The notes under the pieces: model-generated
The model's database searches: none
Told to the model about the DNA's origin: nothing
The model's input: only the letters and a program-made list of their open reading frames with translations
NCBI GenBank assembly: GCA_964346275.1
Contig: CAYFUR010000042.1
Span: 1 to 31,702 of the forward strand
Direction of reading: 5' to 3'
Length of the DNA: 31,702 nt
Source: CAYFUR01 sp964346275
Lineage (GTDB): Bacteria > Sumerlaeota > Sumerlaeia > SLMS01
Position numbers and translations under genes: made by a program
Shown: one piece after another, positions 1 to 8,000 of the stretch
Position numbering within the stretch: position 1 is the first letter of the stretch
Layout of the letters: the number at the start of each line of letters is the position of its first letter

Positions 1-51
1 GAATCCCGGTGAAACTCCCATGCAGCACCTTTCGCGTGAAAAAAGGGAACT

Positions 52-717
52 TCACCGCAAGGTGTCGGTGATCAGTTTTTCCAGTTCAGCAGGGCTCTCC
101 GCGAATCCCACGGGGGCGAACTCGGCCAACTGCTCGCGGTTCCGTGTTCCCCAGAGGCAGGCGATGAAAGGCACCCCCGCGTTTTGTGCCACCTGGCCGT
201 CCGCCGCCCCGTCGCCGATCAAAACCGCCCTTGTCGCGCCCGCCCGCTCGATCATGCTCTCCAGCCCCATGGGATCCGGTTTCCGCGGCGACGCCTCCGC
301 ATCCTCGCCGACGATGTCCTGGAAATAACGGCTCAGCCCCAGCACCTCGCAGGTCTTCACCGTCATCTCATGGGGCTTATTGCTCAGGATCCCCATCACG
401 ATGCCCCAATCCAGCAAATCCTCCAGCAGATCAAACACGCCGGGATAGATCGCCGCGTTGTCCGCCGGGCTCTCGATGTATTTGGCCAGCATTTCCTGGC
501 GCACTTCCTCGACCATCTCCGGCTCCATTCCCGGCGTGGCCCGCTCGATCAGCTTCCCGGCGCCTTCGCCTACCATGCGCTTGATGGAATCGACGGAATG
601 TTCCGGATAGCCCCGCTTGCGCAGCGGGGTGTTGATCGCCTCGGCAATGTCCTCGAACGCATCCACCAGCGTGCCATCCAGATCGAACACGGCCAGTCGG
701 GTTTCTTCTCTTGGCAT
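52..717 (-). CDS. gph: HAD-superfamily phosphatase, phosphoglycolate phosphatase-like
   Basis: Predicted cytosolic 221-aa hydrolase of the haloacid dehalogenase superfamily. The catalytic motif FDLDGTLVD lies at residues 11-19, with nucleophile Asp12 and acid/base Asp14. Motif II is seen as SNKP, the motif III lysine as RKPDP, and the motif IV metal-binding stretch as IGDGAAD. A helical cap sits between motifs I and II, as in Gph/PGMB-type enzymes, and the length is normal. The family dephosphorylates 2-phosphoglycolate or similar small phosphoesters; the actual substrate cannot be read from sequence. The ATG start is preceded by AGGGAAAG about 8 bases upstream. The gene diverges from the membrane-protein operon to its right. 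The gph name is by family resemblance only. Confidence 0.8.
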   Translation of the reverse strand: MPREETRLAVFDLDGTLVDAFEDIAEAINTPLRKRGYPEHSVDSIKRMVGEGAGKLIERATPGMEPEMVEEVRQEMLAKYIESPADNAAIYPGVFDLLEDLLDWGIVMGILSNKPHEMTVKTCEVLGLSRYFQDIVGEDAEASPRKPDPMGLESMIERAGATRAVLIGDGAADGQVAQNAGVPFIACLWGTRNREQLAEFAPVGFAESPAELEKLITDTLR

Positions 718-838
718 GCAACGCTTTCCCTGTTTTTTCTTTGAGAACGTTCATCTCGACAGCGGCGGAAAGGTTAATCGCGCCCCCCGCGGCCCGCAAG
801 CAAAGCCGCCCGCCGCGCCGTCACCCAAGGGAGGGGCC

Positions 839-2521
839 ATGTTCGATCCGAGGGAGATGCGCGAGTTCTATCGCAAGCTGTGGCGCCTCTGGTCCGGGCG
901 CCGCGAGAACGCCCTCCTCAAGCGGACCCGCATCCGATCGCGCAAGCGGGGAATCGCCCTCGCAATGATTGTGGTGGCGGCTTGCTGGATCCTCGAAGCG
1001 GCATTCGTCTCTTCCTCGATCACGAGCGCAGCAGAAGATTTCCCGAGAGATACGTCTCGATTCAGCGATCCCTGGATTTTCTATCTCTTCTTGTCTTCAA
1101 TCAGCAGCGCGAAATCCATCGGTTTTGCAATCACCTGGCTGTCCATTGCTTTCCTGACCTATCCGTTTGTCGTGATCTTCGCCTGGAAGCCTCCCGGCCG
1201 GGCTTTTCTCGAAGAATTCTGGGTGACGCTTCAATCGCCCCGCCAGGCCGCCTTTGCCAGTTATCTTCCCGCCTTCTTTGTCTATACGATCGCCGTTCTT
1301 CCCTATCAGGCGTTCTTGCTCATGGCCGACGCCTTGCACATGGGGCTCTTTCTCGCCAGGCCAGGGGAGCACGAATTGGAGCAGACCTTCGGATCCCCCA
1401 GTGTTTTCTTTTTGAGTCTTGCTGTTTTCGTTCTCTTGATGTGGCACTTCCTCGTTGCTCTCTATCTCCATCGGACCATGAAGAGAAAACGCTTCCTCGG
1501 GCTTTTTCTCACGCCGGTCTCGTCTCTGATCCCGATCGTCTTTTGCGTCTTTGTGGCGAGCGCAGCAAGTGATCTCTCCGGCGTGGATTATGATGTGCCT
1601 CTCGCCCTTCCTTTTTCCTATGTTTCCGGATTTCTATTTGTCTATATACTTGTTACCTTCGCCTTAATGCTCTTCCTCCTGGCCTGGGCATTCTACATCA
1701 CCTCGCGCCATGCCGGAACCCGTTACTTCGATGAAATCCACCCCGAGGAAATGGCAAAGCGTTCCTGGCTCTCTAACGAAAGGCTGACATCCACGGAATA
1801 CAAGGCCGCTTTCCCCCGCATCAGGGAGTTGGCCCGCCGCCTGAAGCAAACCGGCTATCGCCCCTTCCTGGCTCTTTCCAAGGGCCTCGTCCTCCTTCTT
1901 CCCATTGCCTTGATTGGCCAGGGCGTTCAACAAATCACAGGAAATGAAGGGCTGGACATCCCCCGCATCATGAAGGAGGGCCTGATAAATCTGACGACGC
2001 CCGCCGCGGCGTTTTCTCTCGCGGCGCTCTCCCTGGCTCTGCTTCTCGGCAATCAGGACAGGAAGCCACTGATCGCCGGGCGGCTGATCCCGAGCCTCCT
2101 GGTATTCGCCTGGCCGACTCTCGTAACCACGTGTTTTCTGGTCGCCGCGTCGGGAATCTTCCACATTCACAATAGTGACTTATCCGCAAGAAAGAGGGAT
2201 GTCTTTTACACGAACCTGATCTACGATGTTGTTCCCCTTCTCGCGATTGCTGTCCTGGCCTGGTGTTTCTTGATCCCTCGCAAGCGCCATCGGATTTTCT
2301 CCTGGATCTTCGGTCTGGGCGCGATTCTCTACTATACAGGGCTGCAATTGACCGGTCCCGCCGGCTGGCCCAGCTATCTGAGTCATTCTGGAGCAGCGCG
2401 CTTTCATGGTGGTTTCGCAACGATCTTCTTCCTGGTGAGCTTCCTTCTCGTGCCCATTACGCTCCAGCGCCTCCACGAGCTGGAAACCGCCGGAGAGCCG
2501 CGGAATGAACTGACCGCATGA
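839..2521 (+). CDS. Unrecognised polytopic membrane protein
   Basis: A 560-aa protein with about twelve hydrophobic segments, the first near residues 38-60 and the last near 530-550, after a basic cytoplasmic N-terminus rich in Arg/Lys. A soluble loop of about 60 residues lies near the middle (around 290-345). I do not recognise the family and see no transporter signature, so no function is assigned. The reading frame is open back to 617, but that part overlaps the divergent gph gene and its upstream region; the ATG at 839 follows a GGGAGGGG stretch at a reasonable distance and begins a typical basic N-terminus. The stop overlaps the next gene's start in an ATGA junction, which implies translational coupling and probably a shared envelope role with the downstream glycosyltransferase-like protein. 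Confidence 0.7.
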   Translation: MFDPREMREFYRKLWRLWSGRRENALLKRTRIRSRKRGIALAMIVVAACWILEAAFVSSSITSAAEDFPRDTSRFSDPWIFYLFLSSISSAKSIGFAITWLSIAFLTYPFVVIFAWKPPGRAFLEEFWVTLQSPRQAAFASYLPAFFVYTIAVLPYQAFLLMADALHMGLFLARPGEHELEQTFGSPSVFFLSLAVFVLLMWHFLVALYLHRTMKRKRFLGLFLTPVSSLIPIVFCVFVASAASDLSGVDYDVPLALPFSYVSGFLFVYILVTFALMLFLLAWAFYITSRHAGTRYFDEIHPEEMAKRSWLSNERLTSTEYKAAFPRIRELARRLKQTGYRPFLALSKGLVLLLPIALIGQGVQQITGNEGLDIPRIMKEGLINLTTPAAAFSLAALSLALLLGNQDRKPLIAGRLIPSLLVFAWPTLVTTCFLVAASGIFHIHNSDLSARKRDVFYTNLIYDVVPLLAIAVLAWCFLIPRKRHRIFSWIFGLGAILYYTGLQLTGPAGWPSYLSHSGAARFHGGFATIFFLVSFLLVPITLQRLHELETAGEPRNELTA

Positions 2522-4545
2522 ACACCGAGTCCCCACAGAGCTGGAAAGAACGCGCCCGCGCCTTCTGGGAGACGCTTTCGCCCACCGCCGCGCTCGTTTT
2601 CTTTTTCGCCGTGACGTTTCCGTTCTGGAGCAACGCCTACCTCTCCGCTCCCGATTCCGGGTCCTACTACGCCGTGGCCCGCAGCATGGTCCGCGATGCG
2701 GACCTCGACTTAGCCAACGATTACGAGGCTCTCAATTTTCGCTCCTATTACGTCTATCTGTCCGAGACGGACCGCATCTCCAACGATTGGCCCATTGGCG
2801 CCGGCCTTGTCTATCTGCCCGGAGTCGCGGCGGGGGAGATCATCGCCCGGGCGGCGGATGCCCTCGGCGTCGAAGGAAAGCAATATACCCGGGAGGACCG
2901 GCAGACGCGCCCGCTCTTTCCACCGCCCCTCACCGCCGGATGGAACGATCCGCTCTTCGCCCCCACGGGCCAGAGCGGTGTCTATAAGCTCTGTGTCACG
3001 CTTCTCGCCGCCGCGCTCTGTATCGGCGGGCTTCGCCTCGGCATGGCCCTCGCCCGTCCCTTCAGCGGAAAAGGGCCCGCCCTCGCGGCGGCGTTTGTTA
3101 TTTTGCTCGGGACGCCCCTCGGCTTCTATACATACGCCCACGCCATGATGGCCCATGTGCCGTCGATGCTGGCCGTGGGCGGCCTGATCGGGCTTTGGCA
3201 CACAACGCGGAGCCGACGCACCGCGCGCGACTGGATTCTCCTCGGCGCGCTGGCCGGGCTGGCGGTACTGGTCCGCCCGCAGAACGCTGGCTTTCTCGTT
3301 GTTTTTCTCGTCGAGCTGGCCTTCAACCCGCCATCAACCAGACGGGCCGCGCTTCGCTGGCTGCGCGGAGCCGCCATCGCCGCCGCCGTGGCGCTTATCG
3401 TTTTCTCGCCCCAGGTGATCGTCTGGTGGCGTCTCTACGGCAACCCCCTCGCCTTGCCCAAGATCGAGGAAATGCACTGGTTCTCGCCCCGCCTTCTTTC
3501 CGTTCTTTTCTCCGAATACCACGGCCTCCTCTCCTGGTCGCCGGTGCTGATGCTGGTCCCCCTGGGGCTCGCGGTTTTGTGGAGGCGAGATCGTGTCCTC
3601 GCCGCGTCTCTGGCCGTGGCCATCGTGATCCAGTGGTATGTCAACGCGGCGAATGAAATCTGGTGGGCGAGCGGCAGCTTCGGCGCGCGCCGCTTCCTCA
3701 ATTGCTCCGTGCCATTCCTGATGGCTATTGCGGCGGTGCTGGGGCGATGGCGCGTTGTCTATACGGCGCCGGTGGGGATTTTGCTCGCGGGGTGGAATTT
3801 CCTCCTCTGGGCGAGCGAGCGCGCCGGAAGCCTCTCTCTGGAACGCTACGAGCCATGGGACGCCCCCTTTTTCCTGGAAACGGCGCGCATGCTGAATCCC
3901 GCGCGCCTGATTCCCGGCATGATGGGCGATTTCGCGGGATTCGGCTGGGGCATGCGGCTGGTCGTGCTGGCGGCGGGCGCGTCCCTCGCCGTCGCTTTTC
4001 AGAAGGGAATCGTCCGGACGGGCCGCCGGCCCCGCCGGATTCTTGCCGCTCTGGGGCTGGCGTATCTCCTCGCCATGCCTCCGTTTGTTCTCATCGCCGC
4101 CATGCGAACGGGAACGCACGAACCCGGCGATTTCCCTTTCGAGGTTTCCCGCCGCAACCAGTCGCTTTTCCTCAGCTACAACGAATACGGCTACTTCAAT
4201 CTGCGGAAAGAACGTTGGGAAGAGGCCCGCCGGGCCTACGAAAAAGCCGCCGCGCTGCTCCCCTCCTCGCCCCAGGCCTGGCGCTATCTCGGCACGCTGA
4301 CGCTTTACCAGGACAATGAGCCGGAGCAGGCGCTTGTCTATACAGGAAAGGCGCTCGATCTCGAACCCGGCTACGGCCCCGCGCTGGATGTGGAACTGGA
4401 GGCGATCCAGCGCCTTTTCAACGACGATCCTACGCGCATCCCGCTCCTCGAACGCGCCGCGCGCCGCCTCCGCGCCGCCGGGCGCGAGGAAAAAGCCCGC
4501 GAAGTCGAGCAAACGCTGGAGAACCTCCGCTCATCTACTCCCTGA
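2518..4545 (+). CDS. Membrane glycosyltransferase-like protein with C-terminal TPR domain
   Basis: A 675-aa inner-membrane protein. After the first membrane helix (about residues 22-40) comes an acidic periplasmic motif, DSGSYY, then RDADLDLAND and NDWPIGAG. This layout is familiar from the GT-C fold (ArnT/PMT-like) lipid-linked sugar transferases, where an acidic residue in the first loop is catalytic. About ten further hydrophobic segments follow. Residues from about 555 to 640 form tetratricopeptide-like helices, with motifs such as WEEARRAYEKAAALLP and PEQALVYTGKALDLEP. The start overlaps the upstream stop by four bases. A GT-C plus TPR architecture suggests transfer of a sugar onto a lipid or protein in the periplasm, with the TPR as a partner-binding module. 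Donor and acceptor are unknown, and the GT-C assignment is by overall layout. Confidence 0.65.
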   Translation: MNTESPQSWKERARAFWETLSPTAALVFFFAVTFPFWSNAYLSAPDSGSYYAVARSMVRDADLDLANDYEALNFRSYYVYLSETDRISNDWPIGAGLVYLPGVAAGEIIARAADALGVEGKQYTREDRQTRPLFPPPLTAGWNDPLFAPTGQSGVYKLCVTLLAAALCIGGLRLGMALARPFSGKGPALAAAFVILLGTPLGFYTYAHAMMAHVPSMLAVGGLIGLWHTTRSRRTARDWILLGALAGLAVLVRPQNAGFLVVFLVELAFNPPSTRRAALRWLRGAAIAAAVALIVFSPQVIVWWRLYGNPLALPKIEEMHWFSPRLLSVLFSEYHGLLSWSPVLMLVPLGLAVLWRRDRVLAASLAVAIVIQWYVNAANEIWWASGSFGARRFLNCSVPFLMAIAAVLGRWRVVYTAPVGILLAGWNFLLWASERAGSLSLERYEPWDAPFFLETARMLNPARLIPGMMGDFAGFGWGMRLVVLAAGASLAVAFQKGIVRTGRRPRRILAALGLAYLLAMPPFVLIAAMRTGTHEPGDFPFEVSRRNQSLFLSYNEYGYFNLRKERWEEARRAYEKAAALLPSSPQAWRYLGTLTLYQDNEPEQALVYTGKALDLEPGYGPALDVELEAIQRLFNDDPTRIPLLERAARRLRAAGREEKAREVEQTLENLRSSTP

Positions 4546-4596
4546 GGCGCATCCCCTCTTGCGCGGGCCCTCCCGCCCTGCTTTCATTCCACCGCC

Positions 4597-5661
4597 ATGA
4601 ACCTCTATAAAGACATCGTTTTCCCCGTCTTGAAAAAAACAGACCCGGAGTCCGCGCACCACCGCGCGGCGACGTGGCTGCGCCTGGCCCAATCCACGGG
4701 GCCCGGGCGGTTTTTCCTGCGCCAGATCGCCGGCACCCTGCCCGACCGGCCCGTGCTCACGCTTGGGCTCCGTTTTCCGAACGTGCTCGGCATCGCGGCG
4801 GGATTTGATAAAGACGTCCAGATCGCCCGCGGCCTCGGCCTGCTCGGCTTCGGCCACGTCGAGACAGGCACGCTCACCCCGCGGCCCCAGCCCGGCAATC
4901 CGCGCCCGCGCATCTTCCGCCTCCCCGCCGATCGCGCCCTTGTCAATCGCATGGGCTTTCCCAACGCCGGTATCGAGGGCGCCCTGCCCCGCCTGCGCCG
5001 CCTCTCGGCCCTTGCCGAGCGCCCCATCATTGGCGTCAGCCTCGGAAAACAGAAGGACACCCCTCTGGAAAAAGCCGCCCTCGACTACCAGGCCATCATG
5101 CGCGCCGTGTATGTCTATACGGATTACCTCGCCGTCAATATCAGTTCCCCCAACACTCCCGGCCTCCGCGAACTCCAGGGCACGCAATTCCTCGAAACCC
5201 TCTGCCGCACGCTGGTCCAGGAATCCTCCGCCCTGGCCCGCGAGCGCAACGCCCGCCGCCGTCCCGTCCTGGTAAAAATCGCCCCCGACGTTTCGCGCCG
5301 GGAACTCGGCGAAATGCTCGCGGTCATCCGCCACACCGGCATCGACGGCATCATCGCCACCAACACGACGATCAAGCGCCCGAAGCTCCGCGATCCCCGC
5401 CGCCGGGAAAAAGGCGGCCTCAGCGGCGCCCCGCTCGCCCGCCTCGGCACCCGCCTCATCGACCACATCGCGCGCCAGACCGGGGGCGATCTCCCCATCA
5501 TCGGCGCCGGGGGAATCTTCACCGCCCGCGACGCCCGCCAGAAGCTCGACGCCGGCGCGACGCTCCTCCAGGTCTATACAGGCCTTGTTTACGAAGGGCC
5601 CGCCATGGCCGGCCGCATCCTGCGCGGAATCGGCCAGCATGGAAATTCCCCTTTCCATTAA
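4597..5661 (+). CDS. pyrD: Dihydroorotate dehydrogenase, class 2 (quinone-dependent)
   Basis: A 354-aa FMN enzyme that oxidises dihydroorotate to orotate in de novo pyrimidine synthesis and passes electrons to membrane quinones. The N-terminal helical stretch of about 45 residues, typical of class 2 membrane-associated enzymes, is present. FMN-site motifs include AAGFDKD (68-74) and NRMGFPNAG (117-125). The catalytic base is Ser184 in NISSPNTPGLRELQ; a serine rather than a cysteine here marks class 2. Later motifs are KIAPD, ATNTT, GGLSGAPL and GAGGIFTARDA near the phosphate end of FMN. The length matches the family. It lies 51 bases after the preceding gene with no obvious Shine-Dalgarno, so it may be read through from upstream. 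Confidence 0.95.
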   Translation: MNLYKDIVFPVLKKTDPESAHHRAATWLRLAQSTGPGRFFLRQIAGTLPDRPVLTLGLRFPNVLGIAAGFDKDVQIARGLGLLGFGHVETGTLTPRPQPGNPRPRIFRLPADRALVNRMGFPNAGIEGALPRLRRLSALAERPIIGVSLGKQKDTPLEKAALDYQAIMRAVYVYTDYLAVNISSPNTPGLRELQGTQFLETLCRTLVQESSALARERNARRRPVLVKIAPDVSRRELGEMLAVIRHTGIDGIIATNTTIKRPKLRDPRRREKGGLSGAPLARLGTRLIDHIARQTGGDLPIIGAGGIFTARDARQKLDAGATLLQVYTGLVYEGPAMAGRILRGIGQHGNSPFH

Positions 5662-5751
5662 GGCGCCCCGCCCTGCTACTCTTTCACCAGTCCGGGAAGG
5701 GCCCGCGCCGCTTCCCCGCCGACTTCCATACCCGCAGGCAGTTTGCTCCCC

Positions 5752-6321
5752 ATGGCTCCGAAACCAGGTGAAAAAGACGTTTACCTCCGCATTACCCGGC
5801 CCGGCGACGAGTGCCTCCTGTGCCACAAGCCCCTCAACATCGACGGGCGCCATCCCTCCTACATCGAGCTGTCGGAAAAGGAAGAAGTCATCCGCAAGGA
5901 CTTCTGCGCCGAATGCTGGCAGCGCCTCGGCGAGGAATCCTACTTCAGCTTCTGGCTCACCAAGCGCGTCAACGCCCCCAGCGCCCAGGAACGCCGCCTC
6001 GCCAAGTCCGAACGCAACGAGGCCCTCTGGCGGCTTTTCGCCGCCCTCTATTCCAGCGACAGCCCGGACCTCGCTCCCCAGCTCTTCCTCCTGGCCCACC
6101 TCCTCATGAAATACCGCGTTCTGGCCTACCAGGGCACGACGGAGGAAGGCCGCCTCCTCTTCCAGCATCCCAAGCTCGGCGAGACCTTTGAAATCGAGGA
6201 CATCCCCCTCGATTCCGTCGACTTCGTCGCTATCAAGCAAAGCCTGGAAGACCAGGCCGTGGACTATGCCCCCAGCCGCGAGCAAGGCGGCACCGGAGGC
6301 AACACCCCCGAAGAGACTTGA
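5752..6321 (+). CDS. Small zinc-ribbon-like protein of unknown function
   Basis: A 189-aa soluble protein with two CxxC knuckles, Cys21-x2-Cys24 (CLLC) and Cys52-x2-Cys55 (CAEC), separated by 27 residues. This spacing fits one structural zinc site of the treble-clef or zinc-ribbon kind. The remainder (about 60-165) looks helical, with a long Leu-rich stretch, and the C-terminus is polar and Gly-rich. A TTG at 5743 is also possible as start; the ATG at 5752 is preferred because the three extra residues carry no signal. I do not recognise a named family. The gene is last in the + strand run and faces the clpP terminator. Confidence 0.65.
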   Translation: MAPKPGEKDVYLRITRPGDECLLCHKPLNIDGRHPSYIELSEKEEVIRKDFCAECWQRLGEESYFSFWLTKRVNAPSAQERRLAKSERNEALWRLFAALYSSDSPDLAPQLFLLAHLLMKYRVLAYQGTTEEGRLLFQHPKLGETFEIEDIPLDSVDFVAIKQSLEDQAVDYAPSREQGGTGGNTPEET

Positions 6322-6350
6322 TCCGCGGAGCGCACAGGCCCGCGGATGTT

Positions 6351-6431
6351 TCAGAAAAACATGCGGGAATCAAAGCGCTCGTCCTCGTCCTCATCATCGT
6401 CATCGAAGTCCACGATGCGGCCCCGCCGCTT
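6351..6431 (-). other. Short acidic reading frame, possible gene remnant
   Basis: Between two in-frame TGA codons lies a 26-codon frame whose translation looks protein-like: GRIVDFDDDDEDEDERFD and then SRMFF before the stop. The only internal starts are a GTG at 6411-6413, without a convincing ribosome site, and an ATG three codons from the end. It resembles the acidic C-terminal tail of a lost gene more than a functional peptide. The underlying DNA is also a TCN-type trinucleotide run (about 6380-6410), so the acidic stretch could be a low-complexity accident. Confidence 0.2.
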
Positions 6432-6466
6432 TCAGCGGAGTAACCTGATCCCCCCAACAAATCAAA

Positions 6467-6494
6467 AATCCCCCGGCCATTCAGCCGGGGGATT
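6467..6494 (-). terminator. Intrinsic terminator of the tig-clpP-clpP operon
   Basis: A perfect 11-bp inverted repeat (aatcccccggc / gccgggggatt) with a 6-base loop. Read on the minus strand, it is followed by a T-rich tract (TTTTT then GATTTGTT). It lies 27 bases past the stop of the distal clpP. On the plus strand the hairpin is not followed by a U run, so it acts mainly on the clpP operon. Confidence 0.85.
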
Positions 6495-6521
6495 CATGCG
6501 TTCTCAGCAGCGGGCGCGGGG

Positions 6522-7145
6522 TTACTTCTTCTCGCCCTCTTTCTTGTCGCCGGGCTTGTGTTCCACGACAGCATCGATCAGCTTGTAGTCTTTCGCTTCT
6601 TCCGAGGAGAGGAAGTAATCGCGGTCGCTGTCTTCCTGGATTTTGTCCAGCGTCTGGCCCGTGTGTTTCGCCAGGATTTCGTTCAGCATCTGCTTGATGC
6701 GCAGCATTTCCTTCGTGTGGATCTCGATATCCGAGGCCTGGCCCTGCATGCCGCCCATGGGCTGGTGGATCATGATGCGCGAATTGGGCAGGGCGAAGCG
6801 TTTCCCCTTCGCGCCGGAGGCCAGCAGCACGGCGCCCATGGACGCCGCCTGGCCGATGCAGGTCGTCGCCACGGCGGGCTTCACGAACTGCATGGTGTCG
6901 TAGATCGCCAGCCCGGCGGTGACGCTGCCGCCCGGCGAGTTGATATACAGATTAATGTCCTTCTCGGGATCCTGCACTTCGAGAAAGAGAAGCTGCGCCG
7001 TGACCAGCGTGGCCACAGTATCGTTAATCGGGGTTCCGATGAAAACAATCCGGTCAACCAGCAGCCGGCTGAAAATATCCAGACCGCGCTCGCCGCGTTC
7101 GGTCTGTTCGATGACCATCGGAACATCCATCATTCTCGGTTCCAT
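6522..7145 (-). CDS. clpP: ATP-dependent Clp protease proteolytic subunit (copy 1)
   Basis: A 207-aa serine peptidase that forms the ring chamber fed by Clp/AAA+ unfoldases. The catalytic triad is intact: Ser102 in GQAASMGA, His127 in RIMIHQPMGG and Asp176 in DRDYF; the spacings of 25 and 49 residues match those of canonical ClpP. INSPGG, the substrate-binding strand, is at 68-73. The N-terminus is short and similar to processed ClpP, and the C-terminus ends in a Lys/Glu-rich tail. The ATG is preceded by GGAGG about 10 bases upstream. It is the last gene of tig-clpP-clpP; no clpX follows, and the next element is a terminator. With two different ClpPs encoded together, a hetero-oligomeric ClpP1P2 particle is plausible. 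Confidence 0.95.
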   Translation of the reverse strand: MEPRMMDVPMVIEQTERGERGLDIFSRLLVDRIVFIGTPINDTVATLVTAQLLFLEVQDPEKDINLYINSPGGSVTAGLAIYDTMQFVKPAVATTCIGQAASMGAVLLASGAKGKRFALPNSRIMIHQPMGGMQGQASDIEIHTKEMLRIKQMLNEILAKHTGQTLDKIQEDSDRDYFLSSEEAKDYKLIDAVVEHKPGDKKEGEKK

Positions 7146-7195
7146 GTGTGTTCTATCCTCCGTCGGATCGGGGATTCATTCCCCCTTGGCGGGTG

Positions 7196-7963
7196 TCAGG
7201 ATTTCTTTTTCTTCTGATTGCTTTCGCCGGGTTCTTCCATGGGATGGGTCACCCCCGGGGCGCGTTCGATAATCTTATCGATAATGCCGAAGTCCTTGGC
7301 CTCTTGTGCCGAGTAAAACCGGTCGCGGTCGCAGGCCTGGGTGACTTCCTCGATCGTGTGGCCGGTGTGGTGGGCGATGATCTCGTAAACGCGGTCGCGC
7401 ACGCGCATCATCTCGCGGTACTGGATTTCCAGCTCCGAAACCCGTCCGCGTCCGCCCCCCATGGGCTGGTGCAACATAATGCGGGCGTGGGGCAGGGAGG
7501 CGCGTTTTTCTTTCGTTCCGGAAAGCAAGAGCAGGGACGCCATGGAGGCCGCCTGGCCGATACAGACCGTCGACACTTCGCAGCGGACAAGCTGCATCGT
7601 ATCATAGATGCCCATGCCAGAGGTAATCACGCCCCCCGGCGAGTTGATGTAGAAGTTCACATCCTTGCTGGGATCTTGTGTTTCGAGAAAGAGCAGCTGC
7701 GCCGTCACCAGGTTGGAAACGCGATCATCTATATCCTTGCCGAGAAAGATAATCCGGTCCTGGAGCAGGCGTGAATACAGATCATAGCGCCGCGTGCCCT
7801 GCTCCGTCTCTTCATAGACCATCGGGTTGGGGATCACCCAGTATTCCAGATCGTCGTCGTCCTGGGCCATGGGCACCTGGGGCGAGACGAGGCCAATATC
7901 ACGGGCGCGTTCCTGCTGTTCGCGCATACCCCGGTAATATTCCGAGGGAAAGCGGTGGCTCAC
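7196..7963 (-). CDS. clpP: ATP-dependent Clp protease proteolytic subunit (copy 2, N-terminally extended)
   Basis: A 255-aa second ClpP, clearly diverged from the downstream copy. The catalytic triad is complete: Ser140 (GQAASMAS), His165 (RIMLHQPMGG) and Asp214 (DRDRF). It carries an extra polar, acidic N-terminal region of about 45 residues before the usual start region at NPMVYEET. The C-terminus ends in a lysine run (KKKK). The start is GTG at 7963, supported by AAAGGA a few bases upstream; the internal ATG at residue 48 would give a standard-length ClpP. It lies 37 bases after tig and 50 bases before clpP copy 1, so all three are probably co-transcribed. The N-terminal region could be a propeptide or could alter chaperone docking. 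Confidence 0.93.
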   Translation of the reverse strand: MSHRFPSEYYRGMREQQERARDIGLVSPQVPMAQDDDDLEYWVIPNPMVYEETEQGTRRYDLYSRLLQDRIIFLGKDIDDRVSNLVTAQLLFLETQDPSKDVNFYINSPGGVITSGMGIYDTMQLVRCEVSTVCIGQAASMASLLLLSGTKEKRASLPHARIMLHQPMGGGRGRVSELEIQYREMMRVRDRVYEIIAHHTGHTIEEVTQACDRDRFYSAQEAKDFGIIDKIIERAPGVTHPMEEPGESNQKKKKS

Positions 7964-8000
7964 GGTGAATCCTTTATCTCAGGCGTTTCGTTTCCGCGGA

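Noticed and set aside
4531..6285. 584-codon open frame antisense to pyrD and the zinc-ribbon gene
   Set aside because: Same codon-bias effect; it spans two real genes and their spacer and shows no recognisable domain.
6380..6412. TCN trinucleotide run as a microsatellite
   Set aside because: Imperfect and short; equally explained by Asp/Glu codons on the other strand.
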